From Woeseia sp. (GTDB lineage Bacteria; Pseudomonadota; Gammaproteobacteria; Steroidobacterales; Woeseiaceae), in NCBI GenBank assembly GCA_021773015.1, contig JAJFKW010000001.1, forward strand, positions 62,001-126,000: 64,000 nt of DNA, given 5' to 3'. Below are positions 54,902 through 62,668 of this stretch, in pieces (position 1 is the stretch's first letter; every line of letters starts with the position of its first letter). A program made the translations under genes and the position numbers. The notes under the pieces were generated by a model that was not told where the DNA came from, ran no database searches, and saw nothing but the letters and a program-made list of their open reading frames with translations.

Positions 54902-56767
54902 GTGATCGATAAGACGGACGACAATACACGTAATGCCTCCGTTGGCGATTTCGACGCACAGTCCTTTTTGCGGAGTTTGACGCATCGCCCGGGTGTGTAT
55001 CGCATGCTTAACTCGAATCACAAGATCATTTACGTAGGCAAGGCGCGCGATTTGAAAAAACGCGTCTCAAGTTATTTTCAGCGCACTCACAGCGATCCCA
55101 AAACTGCGGCAATGATGCCGTTAGTTTCTCAGGTTGAAGTAACGGTAACGAATTCTGAAGCCGAAGCGCTCATTCTTGAATACAATCTGATCAAGCGCCA
55201 CAAACCGCGGTTTAACGTGGTACTCAGGGACGATAAGAGTTATCCATATATTTACGTTTCGACAAAGCACCCGTTTCCCAGATTGGAATTTCATCGCGGG
55301 GCACGCAAGGGAAAGGGACGTTATTTCGGTCCGTATCCCAGCACTAGTGCGGTTCGTAATACGGTGAACGAATTGCAAAAGCTGTTTCTTGTTAGGCAAT
55401 GTCAGAATAGCTATTTTAGCAATCGGACGCGGCCCTGCCTGCAATACCAGATCAAACGATGCACCGCACCTTGCGTGGGCCTGATTGATGAGGTCAGCTA
55501 TGCGAAAGACATCAATGCGGCAATCTTGTTCCTGGAAGGCAAAAATAGAGGCGTGATCGAATCTTTTGTCGAACGCATGGACACCGCCTCACAACAACAA
55601 GACTACGAACAAGCGGCGCGATTTCGCGATCAGATTGCCCGCTTCAAGAAAGTTGAGTCAGCGCAGCTGATTTCGCGGCATGCAGGCAAAGACCTGGATG
55701 TCATAGCGCTGGCCTCGTCAGCGAGCGCGCATTGTGTGACCGTAATATTCATACGAAATGGTTCGGTACTGGGTAGTCGAAATTACTTTCCGAAAGTGAC
55801 CGGCGAACGTGAGCAGAAGGAAATTCTTGAAGGTTTTCTCTCACAGTATTATCTCGGCAAAGAGGCACCGTCAGAAATCATCATTCCTTTCGCGGTGGAC
55901 GATAAGGAACTGTTGCAGGCTGGATTGACGGAGCGCTCAGGCCACAAAGTTGCAATCAAGCGCAAGGTACGTGGCGATCGCCTTGGTTGGCTGGAACTCG
56001 CCAAAACTAATGCTGTTCAAGGGCTCGAACTGGAGGTATCCAGCAACGCGACGCTGAAACGTCAATTTGCTGCTTTAGGTGAAGCATTGGGGCACGAAAC
56101 ACCGCCCGCACGGCTCGAGTGTTTCGATATCAGTCACACATCGGGTGAAGCAACTGTGGCGTCGTGCGTTGTGTTCAACCAAGCGGGTCCATTGAAAAGC
56201 GATTATCGCCGATTCAATGTCACTCCGGCGTCAGCGGGTGACGACTACGCGGCAATGGCGGAGGCGCTGAAACGGCGCTACGCACGAGTTAAGACCGGCG
56301 AAGTCGCAATGCCGGATGTGCTTTTTGTCGACGGCGGAAAAGGCCAGCTGGCCGAGGCATTGACGGTCCTGGATGAACTGGAACTGAGTTGGCTTCAGGT
56401 GGTTGCCGTAGCGAAAGGACCGTCCAGGCGTCCTGGAATGGAGCAACTGTTCTTGGCAGGCAAACGTGTGCCAACTATACTGCCGGCAAATTCTCCTGCA
56501 TTGCATCTGGTACAAAGAATTCGCGACGAGGCACATCGATTCGCGATTACGGGCCATCGGCAGCGCCGGGCAAAAAAGCGGACAACGTCACAATTGGAGC
56601 AAATCCCAGGTTTAGGGCCGAAGCGAAGGCGAGAATTATTGCGGCAATTTGGCGGGCTGCAGGGGGTTAGAAATGCTGGTGTAGATGATCTGTGCAAGGT
56701 TCACGGCATCAGTCGAAATTTGGCGACGAAAATCTACGACGATTTACACCTTGATAGCGCTACGTAG
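54902..56767 (+). CDS. uvrC: Excinuclease ABC subunit C
   Basis: Dual-incision nuclease of nucleotide excision repair. It has 621 residues from a GTG start. The GIY-YIG nuclease domain (about 27-105) has RPGVYRM and IIYVGKARDLKKRVSSYF. The UVR motif QQDYEQAARFRDQIARF is near 240, the RNase H-like domain has LECFDISHTSGEATV and DVLFVDGGKGQL, and the C-terminal helix-hairpin-helix pair includes IPGLGPKRRRELLRQFGG. The uvrC-pgsA-tRNA-Gly order matches E. coli. Confidence 0.97.
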   Translation: MIDKTDDNTRNASVGDFDAQSFLRSLTHRPGVYRMLNSNHKIIYVGKARDLKKRVSSYFQRTHSDPKTAAMMPLVSQVEVTVTNSEAEALILEYNLIKRHKPRFNVVLRDDKSYPYIYVSTKHPFPRLEFHRGARKGKGRYFGPYPSTSAVRNTVNELQKLFLVRQCQNSYFSNRTRPCLQYQIKRCTAPCVGLIDEVSYAKDINAAILFLEGKNRGVIESFVERMDTASQQQDYEQAARFRDQIARFKKVESAQLISRHAGKDLDVIALASSASAHCVTVIFIRNGSVLGSRNYFPKVTGEREQKEILEGFLSQYYLGKEAPSEIIIPFAVDDKELLQAGLTERSGHKVAIKRKVRGDRLGWLELAKTNAVQGLELEVSSNATLKRQFAALGEALGHETPPARLECFDISHTSGEATVASCVVFNQAGPLKSDYRRFNVTPASAGDDYAAMAEALKRRYARVKTGEVAMPDVLFVDGGKGQLAEALTVLDELELSWLQVVAVAKGPSRRPGMEQLFLAGKRVPTILPANSPALHLVQRIRDEAHRFAITGHRQRRAKKRTTSQLEQIPGLGPKRRRELLRQFGGLQGVRNAGVDDLCKVHGISRNLATKIYDDLHLDSAT

Positions 56768-56857
56768 CGTATTTTTTGAGTATGATCGCCGTGGTGAGCG
56801 GCGAAGCAATGGATAACTCTAGCGAATAATGAATGGTTCACGAGCAGTGGCGGCGTT

Positions 56858-57415
56858 TTGAATACCAACTTACCCAATATCCTCACTTGGATTCGCATCG
56901 CGACGATCCCGGTATTTGTCTGGTGTTTCTTCAGCGAAATCGATTTCGCCAGACCTATCGCGGGCTTGCTTTTCGGCTTTGCCGCAATTACTGATCTGTT
57001 GGACGGCTATGCGGCACGCAAACTCGGCCAAACGTCTAAATTTGGCGCATTTCTTGATCCTGTTGCCGATAAGCTGATGGTCACCATCGCGTTGGTTCTA
57101 TTGGTACAAGGCGATCCGCGAGTTACCGTCGCGATGATCGCGGTCGTTATCATCGGTAGAGAAATTGCTGTTTCCGCGTTGCGCGAGTGGATGGCTAGCG
57201 TCGGTGCCGGTGGGCAGATCAAGGTGTCATGGATGGGGAAATTCAAGACGGCCTTTCAGATGTTCGGCATCGCTTTTATGGTTTACGAATCTCCGTTGTT
57301 CGGCCTCAACATCTATCCCATTGGCTACTGGTTATTGGTGGTGGCCTCGGTTATGACGCTTTGGTCAATGATTGCGTATCTGCGCGCAGCCTGGCCAACA
57401 TTGAACGCGGAGTGA
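56858..57415 (+). CDS. pgsA: CDP-diacylglycerol-glycerol-3-phosphate 3-phosphatidyltransferase
   Basis: Inner-membrane enzyme making phosphatidylglycerol phosphate. It has 185 residues and four or more membrane segments. The CDP-alcohol motif is DGYAARKLGQTSKFGAFLD followed by PVADK, with all conserved Asp, Gly and Arg residues. The start is TTG at 56858 (first residues MNTNLPNILTWIRI fit the family). It follows uvrC by 90 bp and precedes a stable-RNA-like promoter. Confidence 0.96.
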   Translation: MNTNLPNILTWIRIATIPVFVWCFFSEIDFARPIAGLLFGFAAITDLLDGYAARKLGQTSKFGAFLDPVADKLMVTIALVLLVQGDPRVTVAMIAVVIIGREIAVSALREWMASVGAGGQIKVSWMGKFKTAFQMFGIAFMVYESPLFGLNIYPIGYWLLVVASVMTLWSMIAYLRAAWPTLNAE

Positions 57416-57453
57416 GGTTAAGCGGCTAATTCACCCCATTTTGGCGTAAATCC

Positions 57454-57481
57454 TTGACAGCCGTAGGCGACAAGCTAAAAT
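57454..57481 (+). promoter_or_regulatory. Strong sigma70 promoter upstream of tRNA-Gly
   Basis: A perfect TTGACA (57454-57459) and TAAAAT (57476-57481, 5 of 6) are separated by 16 bp. The sequence just after the -10 box, CTGCGGCCCTCGG, is GC-rich as in promoters under stringent control. It would start transcription about 150 nt before tRNA-Gly, leaving an unusually long leader. Confidence 0.7.
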
Positions 57482-57639
57482 CTGCGGCCCTCGGACGGAT
57501 AGTGGGTTGCCAGAGGACGATTATTGAGTTGACGAGTGCAGCGGTGTTGGGCCGGCCAGTCGTCTAGAATGTGGTCCGGCGGTGCAGACACCCAAGTGTC
57601 TTAGCAAAAGTCAAATGCCTCTCGGGGCGCAAATACCAA

Positions 57640-57714
57640 GCGGGTGTAGCTCAGCGGTAGAGCACTTCGTTGCCAACGAAGATGTCGTGAGTTCGATCCT
57701 CATCACCCGCTCCA
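57640..57714 (+). tRNA. tRNA-Gly (anticodon GCC)
   Basis: A 75 nt cloverleaf: acceptor GCGGGTG with CACCCGC, D-arm GCTC/GAGC, anticodon stem CTTCG/CGAAG around TTGCCAA (anticodon GCC), T-arm GTGAG-TTCGATC-CTCAT with one G-T pair, discriminator T and encoded CCA. Its position after uvrC-pgsA matches E. coli glyW. A strong terminator follows at once, so it is transcribed alone. Confidence 0.97.
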
Positions 57715-57720
57715 AACTCG

Positions 57721-57747
57721 AAAAGCCGTCCTCTGGGCGGCTTTTTT
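57721..57747 (+). terminator. Rho-independent terminator after tRNA-Gly
   Basis: AAAAGCCGTCC (57721-57731) pairs with GGGCGGCTTTT (from 57735) around a TCT loop, with one G-T pair, and ends in a run of six T. This is a textbook intrinsic terminator. Confidence 0.92.
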
Positions 57748-57811
57748 ACGACTGGAGATGCGAAACGGTCATCACCAATTCCTTGCGCACTGCACATGCC
57801 CCGAGTATTGC

Positions 57812-58000
57812 CTAGATCGTCAGCGATTTATCGCCTGGACCGGCCAGATACCAAATGATGAATCCCAAAATAGGCATGAAAAACACGATGGCAATCCACA
57901 GTACTTTAGCGCCGGTGCCTCTGTTACTTTGGCCAATCTTGATAACGGCAAAAATAAACATCAATAGCACCACAAGGCCGCCGATACTTTCGATTACCAT
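57812..58000 (-). CDS. Small PLDc_N-family membrane protein
   Basis: A 62-residue protein with two membrane segments (about 4-22 and 31-53) joined by a short basic loop. The pattern VLWIAIVFFMPILGFIIWYL followed by GPGDKS matches the PLDc_N domain, a two-helix module seen at the start of cardiolipin synthases and also as stand-alone small proteins. A good ribosome site, AAGGAGAG, precedes the ATG on the minus strand. It sits between tRNA-Gly and the agmatine deiminase gene. The function of stand-alone members is not known to me. Confidence 0.8.
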   Translation of the reverse strand: MVIESIGGLVVLLMFIFAVIKIGQSNRGTGAKVLWIAIVFFMPILGFIIWYLAGPGDKSLTI

Positions 58001-58131
58001 TTTGCTCTCCTTAAGAAACTGAGTCCCAAACGAAGCCTGTTAGCGCTATTCTACATTATCGCCTTGCGCAGGCGGTGCGCCAAAATCTCCATTCTGATCG
58101 CCTTTTTGGACTTGCACCTAGGTAAATTGAA

Positions 58132-59151
58132 ATGTCACAACATTTTGCTAGTGCTAAATCTGCAGGATTTAGGATGCCGCCGGAGTGGGCACCCCACGAG
58201 CGCTGCTGGATGCAATGGCCATATCGAGAGAATTTCATTTGGACGGATGTGTCCGCGACGCAGGACGCGTATGCGCGAGTTGCGCAGGCGATAAGGCGGT
58301 TTGAGCCGGTAACGATGATCGTGCCGGAAGAAGAATTGAAGAATGCCAAGAGCCGATGTGGCGCTGATATCGACTACCTAGTGATGCCCCTTGATGACGC
58401 GTGGGCGAGGGACTCTGGTCCAAATTTTGTGAAGCGCAACGATCGCCTTGCCGCGAGCATTTTTCATTTCAATGCATGGGGCAAAAAATATGATCACTAC
58501 GCTCGTGATGCGGCGGTGGGCCATCGTGTCGCGGAACACCTCAACATACCCACATTTACATCCGACATATTTATGGAGGGTGGCGGCATCTTTGTCGATG
58601 GCGAGGGCACCATTCTGACGTCTGAGCAGTGCATTCTCAACGAGAATCGTAACCCGGGTTTGAGCAAGAAAGACGCCGAGACCGCACTATGCGAGGCGCT
58701 CGGTGCGAGTAAGGTCATATGGCTGCCGGGCGATCCGCTTGACGATGAAACGGATGGGCATGTGGATGGCCTGGCATGTTTTGTTAGACCAGGCGTTGTG
58801 CTTTGTGCAGTTGGCAATTCTGATTGGCCAGAACGGCAAAAAGACCTTGGAGAAAACTGGCGAGCGCTGGAATTGGCAACCGATGCCGCCGGACGCAAAT
58901 TGCAAATAATTCCAATTGACGAGGCGTTCGATGTAGAGGAAGTAGGTGATCGCTATTGTTCATCGTTCATCAACTTCTATATCGCAAACGGCGGCATCGT
59001 CATGCCGAAATACGGCGCTGCTTCCGATATCGATGCCCAGCGGACGGTCACAAAGGCATTCCCGGATCATGAAGTCGTTGCTATCAACGTTGACGAAATT
59101 GTCATCGGCGGCGGTGGTATTCATTGTATTACCCAGCAGCAGCCGATGTAA
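58132..59151 (+). CDS. aguA: Agmatine deiminase
   Basis: Converts agmatine to N-carbamoylputrescine and ammonia in polyamine or arginine catabolism. It has 339 residues. Family motifs are DDAWARDSGPNFV, FMEGGGIFVDGEGT, DDETDGHVDGLACF and the catalytic Cys332 in GGGGIHCITQQ. The partner N-carbamoylputrescine amidase (aguB) usually lies next to it but is not in this window. It is convergent with the sialidase-like gene, 7 bp apart. Confidence 0.95.
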   Translation: MSQHFASAKSAGFRMPPEWAPHERCWMQWPYRENFIWTDVSATQDAYARVAQAIRRFEPVTMIVPEEELKNAKSRCGADIDYLVMPLDDAWARDSGPNFVKRNDRLAASIFHFNAWGKKYDHYARDAAVGHRVAEHLNIPTFTSDIFMEGGGIFVDGEGTILTSEQCILNENRNPGLSKKDAETALCEALGASKVIWLPGDPLDDETDGHVDGLACFVRPGVVLCAVGNSDWPERQKDLGENWRALELATDAAGRKLQIIPIDEAFDVEEVGDRYCSSFINFYIANGGIVMPKYGAASDIDAQRTVTKAFPDHEVVAINVDEIVIGGGGIHCITQQQPM

Positions 59152-59158
59152 TTTGGGC

Positions 59159-60508
59159 CTATCGTCGATTCGCTGATGCGCCAGCAACGTCCAGGTCTGC
59201 AATTAAGTCGATGATTGGGATTGCTTGCGTGACGATCAATGACCGTGAATCATCTTCGTCGCTTTGGGCCGATTTGCTGGTCCAGGCAAACATCAGCTTG
59301 TCTTCGGCCCTTTGCAATTGTGGAACGCCAAGGCGGCTCGGCTGATGACTGCCTTCTAACGCGCGGGTGACGCCAAGCAGTCCCTGACTATCCGCAGCGC
59401 GATAACAGATTTGCCGCTGGTCTGTTCCGGCGGGACAGAGCCAGCTAACGACAGCACTCGACGAATTCAGCATTACAGTGCCGGCGAAACCTAGAACATT
59501 ATGTTTAGCGACGACGATGGGAGATGCAAAACTCGCCGCATCATCGTCCGACCAGGCGATATTCAATAATGGTACGTTGTCCGCGGCAGTAAACCAGGCA
59601 ACAACCAATGCGCCCGCTTGCGAGTCAATCGCCGGTCCATTGACGGGGCAGCCATCGATTCGCCACCCGTCATGATGCACGGGCTGACCCGTCTGCCATT
59701 TTCCGTCTACGAACCGTGCTGCATAGATGTCGCGAATTTCCTTGTTGGTTCGATCCCGATAGACCGCAACAGGACCAGCTGACGTCACGGTTACATCCGT
59801 TTGGCAACAATCGCAGGTCAAAGAGTCAATTATCGTTTCCCCGACTACAGCGCCATTGCGTTCAATGGCGCCAGCGCGCAGCGTCATACCGATGGGCTCA
59901 ACTGGCTGCCCAAGGCCATTGGGCGCGGCCATGTTGCGGCCATCCAACCAAACTGCACCGGCATTACCGTGCGAGGGGAACAGGGTGACGAAACCATGCT
60001 CGGTGTCGGTGCCGTCATCGTGCAATAAGAACGGCTCGGACCAACTATTTCCGGCGTCGGCGCTGGTCGCGACATAGGTGTCGTAAGCGTAGCCGCCTGC
60101 CGCGCGACGCACTAGCCAATGCGCAGCCCAATATTTTTCGTTAACAGGGACAACTGATGGGAAGTCTGCCCAATTGACGAACCAATTGACGCCGCTCGCC
60201 ACTTGACGTGGCGCGTGCCAGCCGTTTTTGTCGAATAGCGCGAAATTGAGGGTGTGCGTAGCACCGTCGGATGTGAGGTAGCTGAGAACGACGCCGCCGT
60301 TCTGTCCGGCCGCCAGGTTAGGTGATTGTCCCGCTATGGTGAAATTGTCCTGAAGGGTCTGCACAACAGCAACAGGTGCTGAGTCTTTCGATTGGCAGCC
60401 GCCAAATGCGAGGGCGAAGGTTGTACCAAAGACAATGGCTGCGCCTAGGCGCAGGCCAGACTTGTGCCGCTTCAGTTTATGTAACAAATTCACGCCGCCT
60501 GTTGCCAT
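59159..60508 (-). CDS. Sialidase-like beta-propeller lipoprotein with Cys-rich motif
   Basis: A 449-residue protein with a probable lipoprotein signal (Cys38 in ALAFGGC), so it should be anchored in the envelope. The body is a repeat-rich beta structure of the exo-sialidase/BNR kind: an Asp-box SADAGNSWSEP at about 149-159 and a weaker SDDDAASFASP later. The catalytic Arg triad and Tyr of true sialidases cannot be recognised, so glycosidase activity is doubtful. The centre carries TCDCCQTDVT (Cys232, 234, 235) and GWRIDGCPVNGPA (Cys287), which look like a conserved metal- or disulfide-forming site. The function is unknown. Confidence 0.72.
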   Translation of the reverse strand: MATGGVNLLHKLKRHKSGLRLGAAIVFGTTFALAFGGCQSKDSAPVAVVQTLQDNFTIAGQSPNLAAGQNGGVVLSYLTSDGATHTLNFALFDKNGWHAPRQVASGVNWFVNWADFPSVVPVNEKYWAAHWLVRRAAGGYAYDTYVATSADAGNSWSEPFLLHDDGTDTEHGFVTLFPSHGNAGAVWLDGRNMAAPNGLGQPVEPIGMTLRAGAIERNGAVVGETIIDSLTCDCCQTDVTVTSAGPVAVYRDRTNKEIRDIYAARFVDGKWQTGQPVHHDGWRIDGCPVNGPAIDSQAGALVVAWFTAADNVPLLNIAWSDDDAASFASPIVVAKHNVLGFAGTVMLNSSSAVVSWLCPAGTDQRQICYRAADSQGLLGVTRALEGSHQPSRLGVPQLQRAEDKLMFAWTSKSAQSDEDDSRSLIVTQAIPIIDLIADLDVAGASANRR

Positions 60509-60603
60509 TCGTTCGTTGATTCCTTGTACCGGGGCTGTATACTGCCTCGCCTGCCGGGGCCATGCAGCAAATTCTTGCTGCGACAGCGACCCCGCACAAC
60601 CAC

Positions 60604-60677
60604 GGCTAGGTGGCAGAGTGGTTATGCAGCGGCCTGCAAAGCCGCGGACATCGGTTCGATTCCGTTCCTAGCCTCCA
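60604..60677 (+). tRNA. tRNA-Cys (anticodon GCA)
   Basis: A 74 nt tRNA: acceptor GGCTAGG with CCTAGCC, anticodon stem GCGGC/GCCGC around CTGCAAA (anticodon GCA), T-loop TTCGATT, discriminator T and encoded CCA. The T-stem has one T-T mismatch (positions 50 and 64). In E. coli cysT directly follows glyW; here the two are 2.9 kb apart. No clear hairpin terminator follows. Confidence 0.95.
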
Positions 60678-60899
60678 TTTTTCCTGCGACGGTTGCCGCT
60701 GGCGTCCAATTGATTTCACAGGGGCCCTTCGGCTAGATCTCGTCCCCGTTCACAGCATATCCGCCAATTCAACTTCGGGTTTGGAACGAGGTATCGACAG
60801 CGCAGCCTTTCTGGCCCTTCAGCGCTTGCTATCAAGTTTTCTTGTCCTGAAATCGTTAGAACTTAAAATTAGTATCTTTATGATAATTCGCCTTTTAGT

Positions 60900-61703
60900 A
60901 TGGCCGTCAAACAAATCTCGCTCGGGAAATGCGACAAATTGGCGAAATCCCCCAGACCTTCGGCGTTCGAGTTGGCGCCAATACACTCCCAACGAGCGTC
61001 GTCGACGTTATCGTCACGCATTGTGGCAAGTGTCCGGGAAGGCCTATTCGACGGTACGCTGACACCAGGCAACATGCTGGGTACGGAAGGTCAGCTCAGC
61101 GGACAATTCGGTGTTAGCCGGGTTGCTGCACGCGATGCGTTGAAACGCCTTGAAGCGATGGGGGTGGTTGAAATTCGCGCTGGAGCTGGCGGCGGCGCCC
61201 GGATCGCATACGGGAACGCGCAACTTTTCGCGGATGCACTTGCGATTCAATTGAGACTCACGAATGTCACAACGCGCGAAATCATGGATTCGCAACGTGC
61301 GATCGAAATGATGACTGCTGAACTAGCAGCCGAATACGCGACGGCAGAGGACCTGCAGTCTATCGATAATTTGCTGGCAGAAGCAGATGCGTGCATTCAA
61401 GACAGCGATGCGTTTACTCGCTCGAGTTTTGCATTTCATCTTGCGGTGGCGGATGCCGCTCATAACGATGTGCTGAAAATGCAACTTATGGCGATGCACT
61501 TCATTGCTTGGCCAACGCACAACCCAACGCTCACGGTCGACGTCGCTGAACACATACAAAAAATCCACAAAGAACTTTTTATACTACTGCAAGCACGCGA
61601 TGGCGAAGCCGCATGTGCGCTAATGAGTCGACACATGAAACAAATAAGAGCGCGCCGGGTCGCGGAGTCAACCGAACAACCGTTTTCCAATAACTGCTGC
61701 TAA
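60900..61703 (+). CDS. GntR-family transcriptional regulator, FCD (FadR) type
   Basis: A 267-residue regulator. The winged helix-turn-helix (about 35-105) contains LGTEGQLSGQFGVSRVAARDALKRLEAMGVVEI, described here in pieces: the recognition helix is SRVAARDALKRLE. The all-helical FCD ligand domain (about 115-245) has FHLAVADAAHNDVL and the late His that bind a metal and usually an organic acid. It is followed in the same direction by a binding-protein-fold gene and an aromatic-acid-type transporter gene, so it probably controls them. The ATG has no ribosome site, and a possible -10 box TATGAT lies at 60879-60884, so the message may be nearly leaderless. Confidence 0.9.
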   Translation: MAVKQISLGKCDKLAKSPRPSAFELAPIHSQRASSTLSSRIVASVREGLFDGTLTPGNMLGTEGQLSGQFGVSRVAARDALKRLEAMGVVEIRAGAGGGARIAYGNAQLFADALAIQLRLTNVTTREIMDSQRAIEMMTAELAAEYATAEDLQSIDNLLAEADACIQDSDAFTRSSFAFHLAVADAAHNDVLKMQLMAMHFIAWPTHNPTLTVDVAEHIQKIHKELFILLQARDGEAACALMSRHMKQIRARRVAESTEQPFSNNCC

Positions 61704-61737
61704 TCAAACCAGAGTAACTACCAAGAGGGGGAAAGTG

Positions 61738-62619
61738 ATGTCCGAAAACAAATTTGTCATTGCACCGCACATGAGATTGCATGAATGGGTTGCCGAAGAA
61801 AAAGGCTACTTCAGCGACGTAGGGCTGGAATACGAGTTCGCCGATCCGTTGCGTTCAAAAGAAGGCAAGTTGCACGACCTGGGCAAGAAGGTTGGTGCGT
61901 TTCAAACATTTGAAAAGGGTCGAGACAGTAATGTGAGCTGTGCTTGTCATTGGACCGTCAACGTTGCTGCCGCGAGCGGCCACGGAAAGCTATACCGCGA
62001 TGCTTACTCGGTTGCACCTGCCGGCATTTTTGTTGCCGCCGATTCAGATATCTACACACCAGAAGATCTTGCCAACGTACCGGTATCAGTTGGCTATCAA
62101 TCTGGAAGTCACTATTCGACCATCCAAGTTCTCGAGCAATGGTTACAGCCGGATGAAATTTCTTTGAGTTTTAACGATGGCTTGTTGTTTAAACGCCTGG
62201 AGTTATTAGCCGACGGGAAAATTCCCGCGGTACACTTGTTTAGTGCGCCGATGTACGTTGCGGAGCAGTTGGGCTTTCGAAAAATTTGCGATTGCACGTT
62301 CATGATGGCCGGCATGGTCAACGGCGACCCGAACATGGAAGATATCCGCAAGTTTTACAGTGCATTGAGAAAAGCGCAGCAGGATATTGATCTGCGACCG
62401 GAACAGTACACGCACTACTATCTAAAAGAATTACCGGAGCGCTTTCACGACGTCGTCGATACTGGCCGGATGGGACCGGGCGAACGTATTGTCTTTGAAC
62501 CATATTCACGCGAAGTGTTTGATGAATCGCGCGAATGGGTGGCCGCCAGAGATATATTCCCCGATGGCGATCTGGGAAGCGGGGACTATAGCCAGGTTAC
62601 GCTCGGCGCAAATATCTAA
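61738..62619 (+). CDS. Periplasmic-binding-protein-fold protein without signal peptide (NMT1/THI5-like)
   Basis: A 293-residue protein resembling NMT1/THI5-like ABC substrate-binding proteins: the N-terminal HMRLHEWVAEEKGYFSDVGL is the usual helix after the first strand, and LANVPVSVGYQSGSHYSTI and the ARKLFYSALRKAQ-like IRKFYSALRKAQQDID are typical. It has no signal peptide or lipobox, so it should be cytoplasmic. Cys and His residues cluster (Cys68, Cys70, His71; CDC later). No ABC permease or ATPase is near. The ATG at 61738 follows AGAGGGGG; a GTG one codon upstream is less likely. It could be an enzyme using this fold or a ligand-binding partner of the regulator. I do not know its function. 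Confidence 0.7.
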   Translation: MSENKFVIAPHMRLHEWVAEEKGYFSDVGLEYEFADPLRSKEGKLHDLGKKVGAFQTFEKGRDSNVSCACHWTVNVAAASGHGKLYRDAYSVAPAGIFVAADSDIYTPEDLANVPVSVGYQSGSHYSTIQVLEQWLQPDEISLSFNDGLLFKRLELLADGKIPAVHLFSAPMYVAEQLGFRKICDCTFMMAGMVNGDPNMEDIRKFYSALRKAQQDIDLRPEQYTHYYLKELPERFHDVVDTGRMGPGERIVFEPYSREVFDESREWVAARDIFPDGDLGSGDYSQVTLGANI

Positions 62620-62668
62620 CGGGCACCGCAATACCGATACCCACATTCCCTAGCTGATAGGAAAAGGC

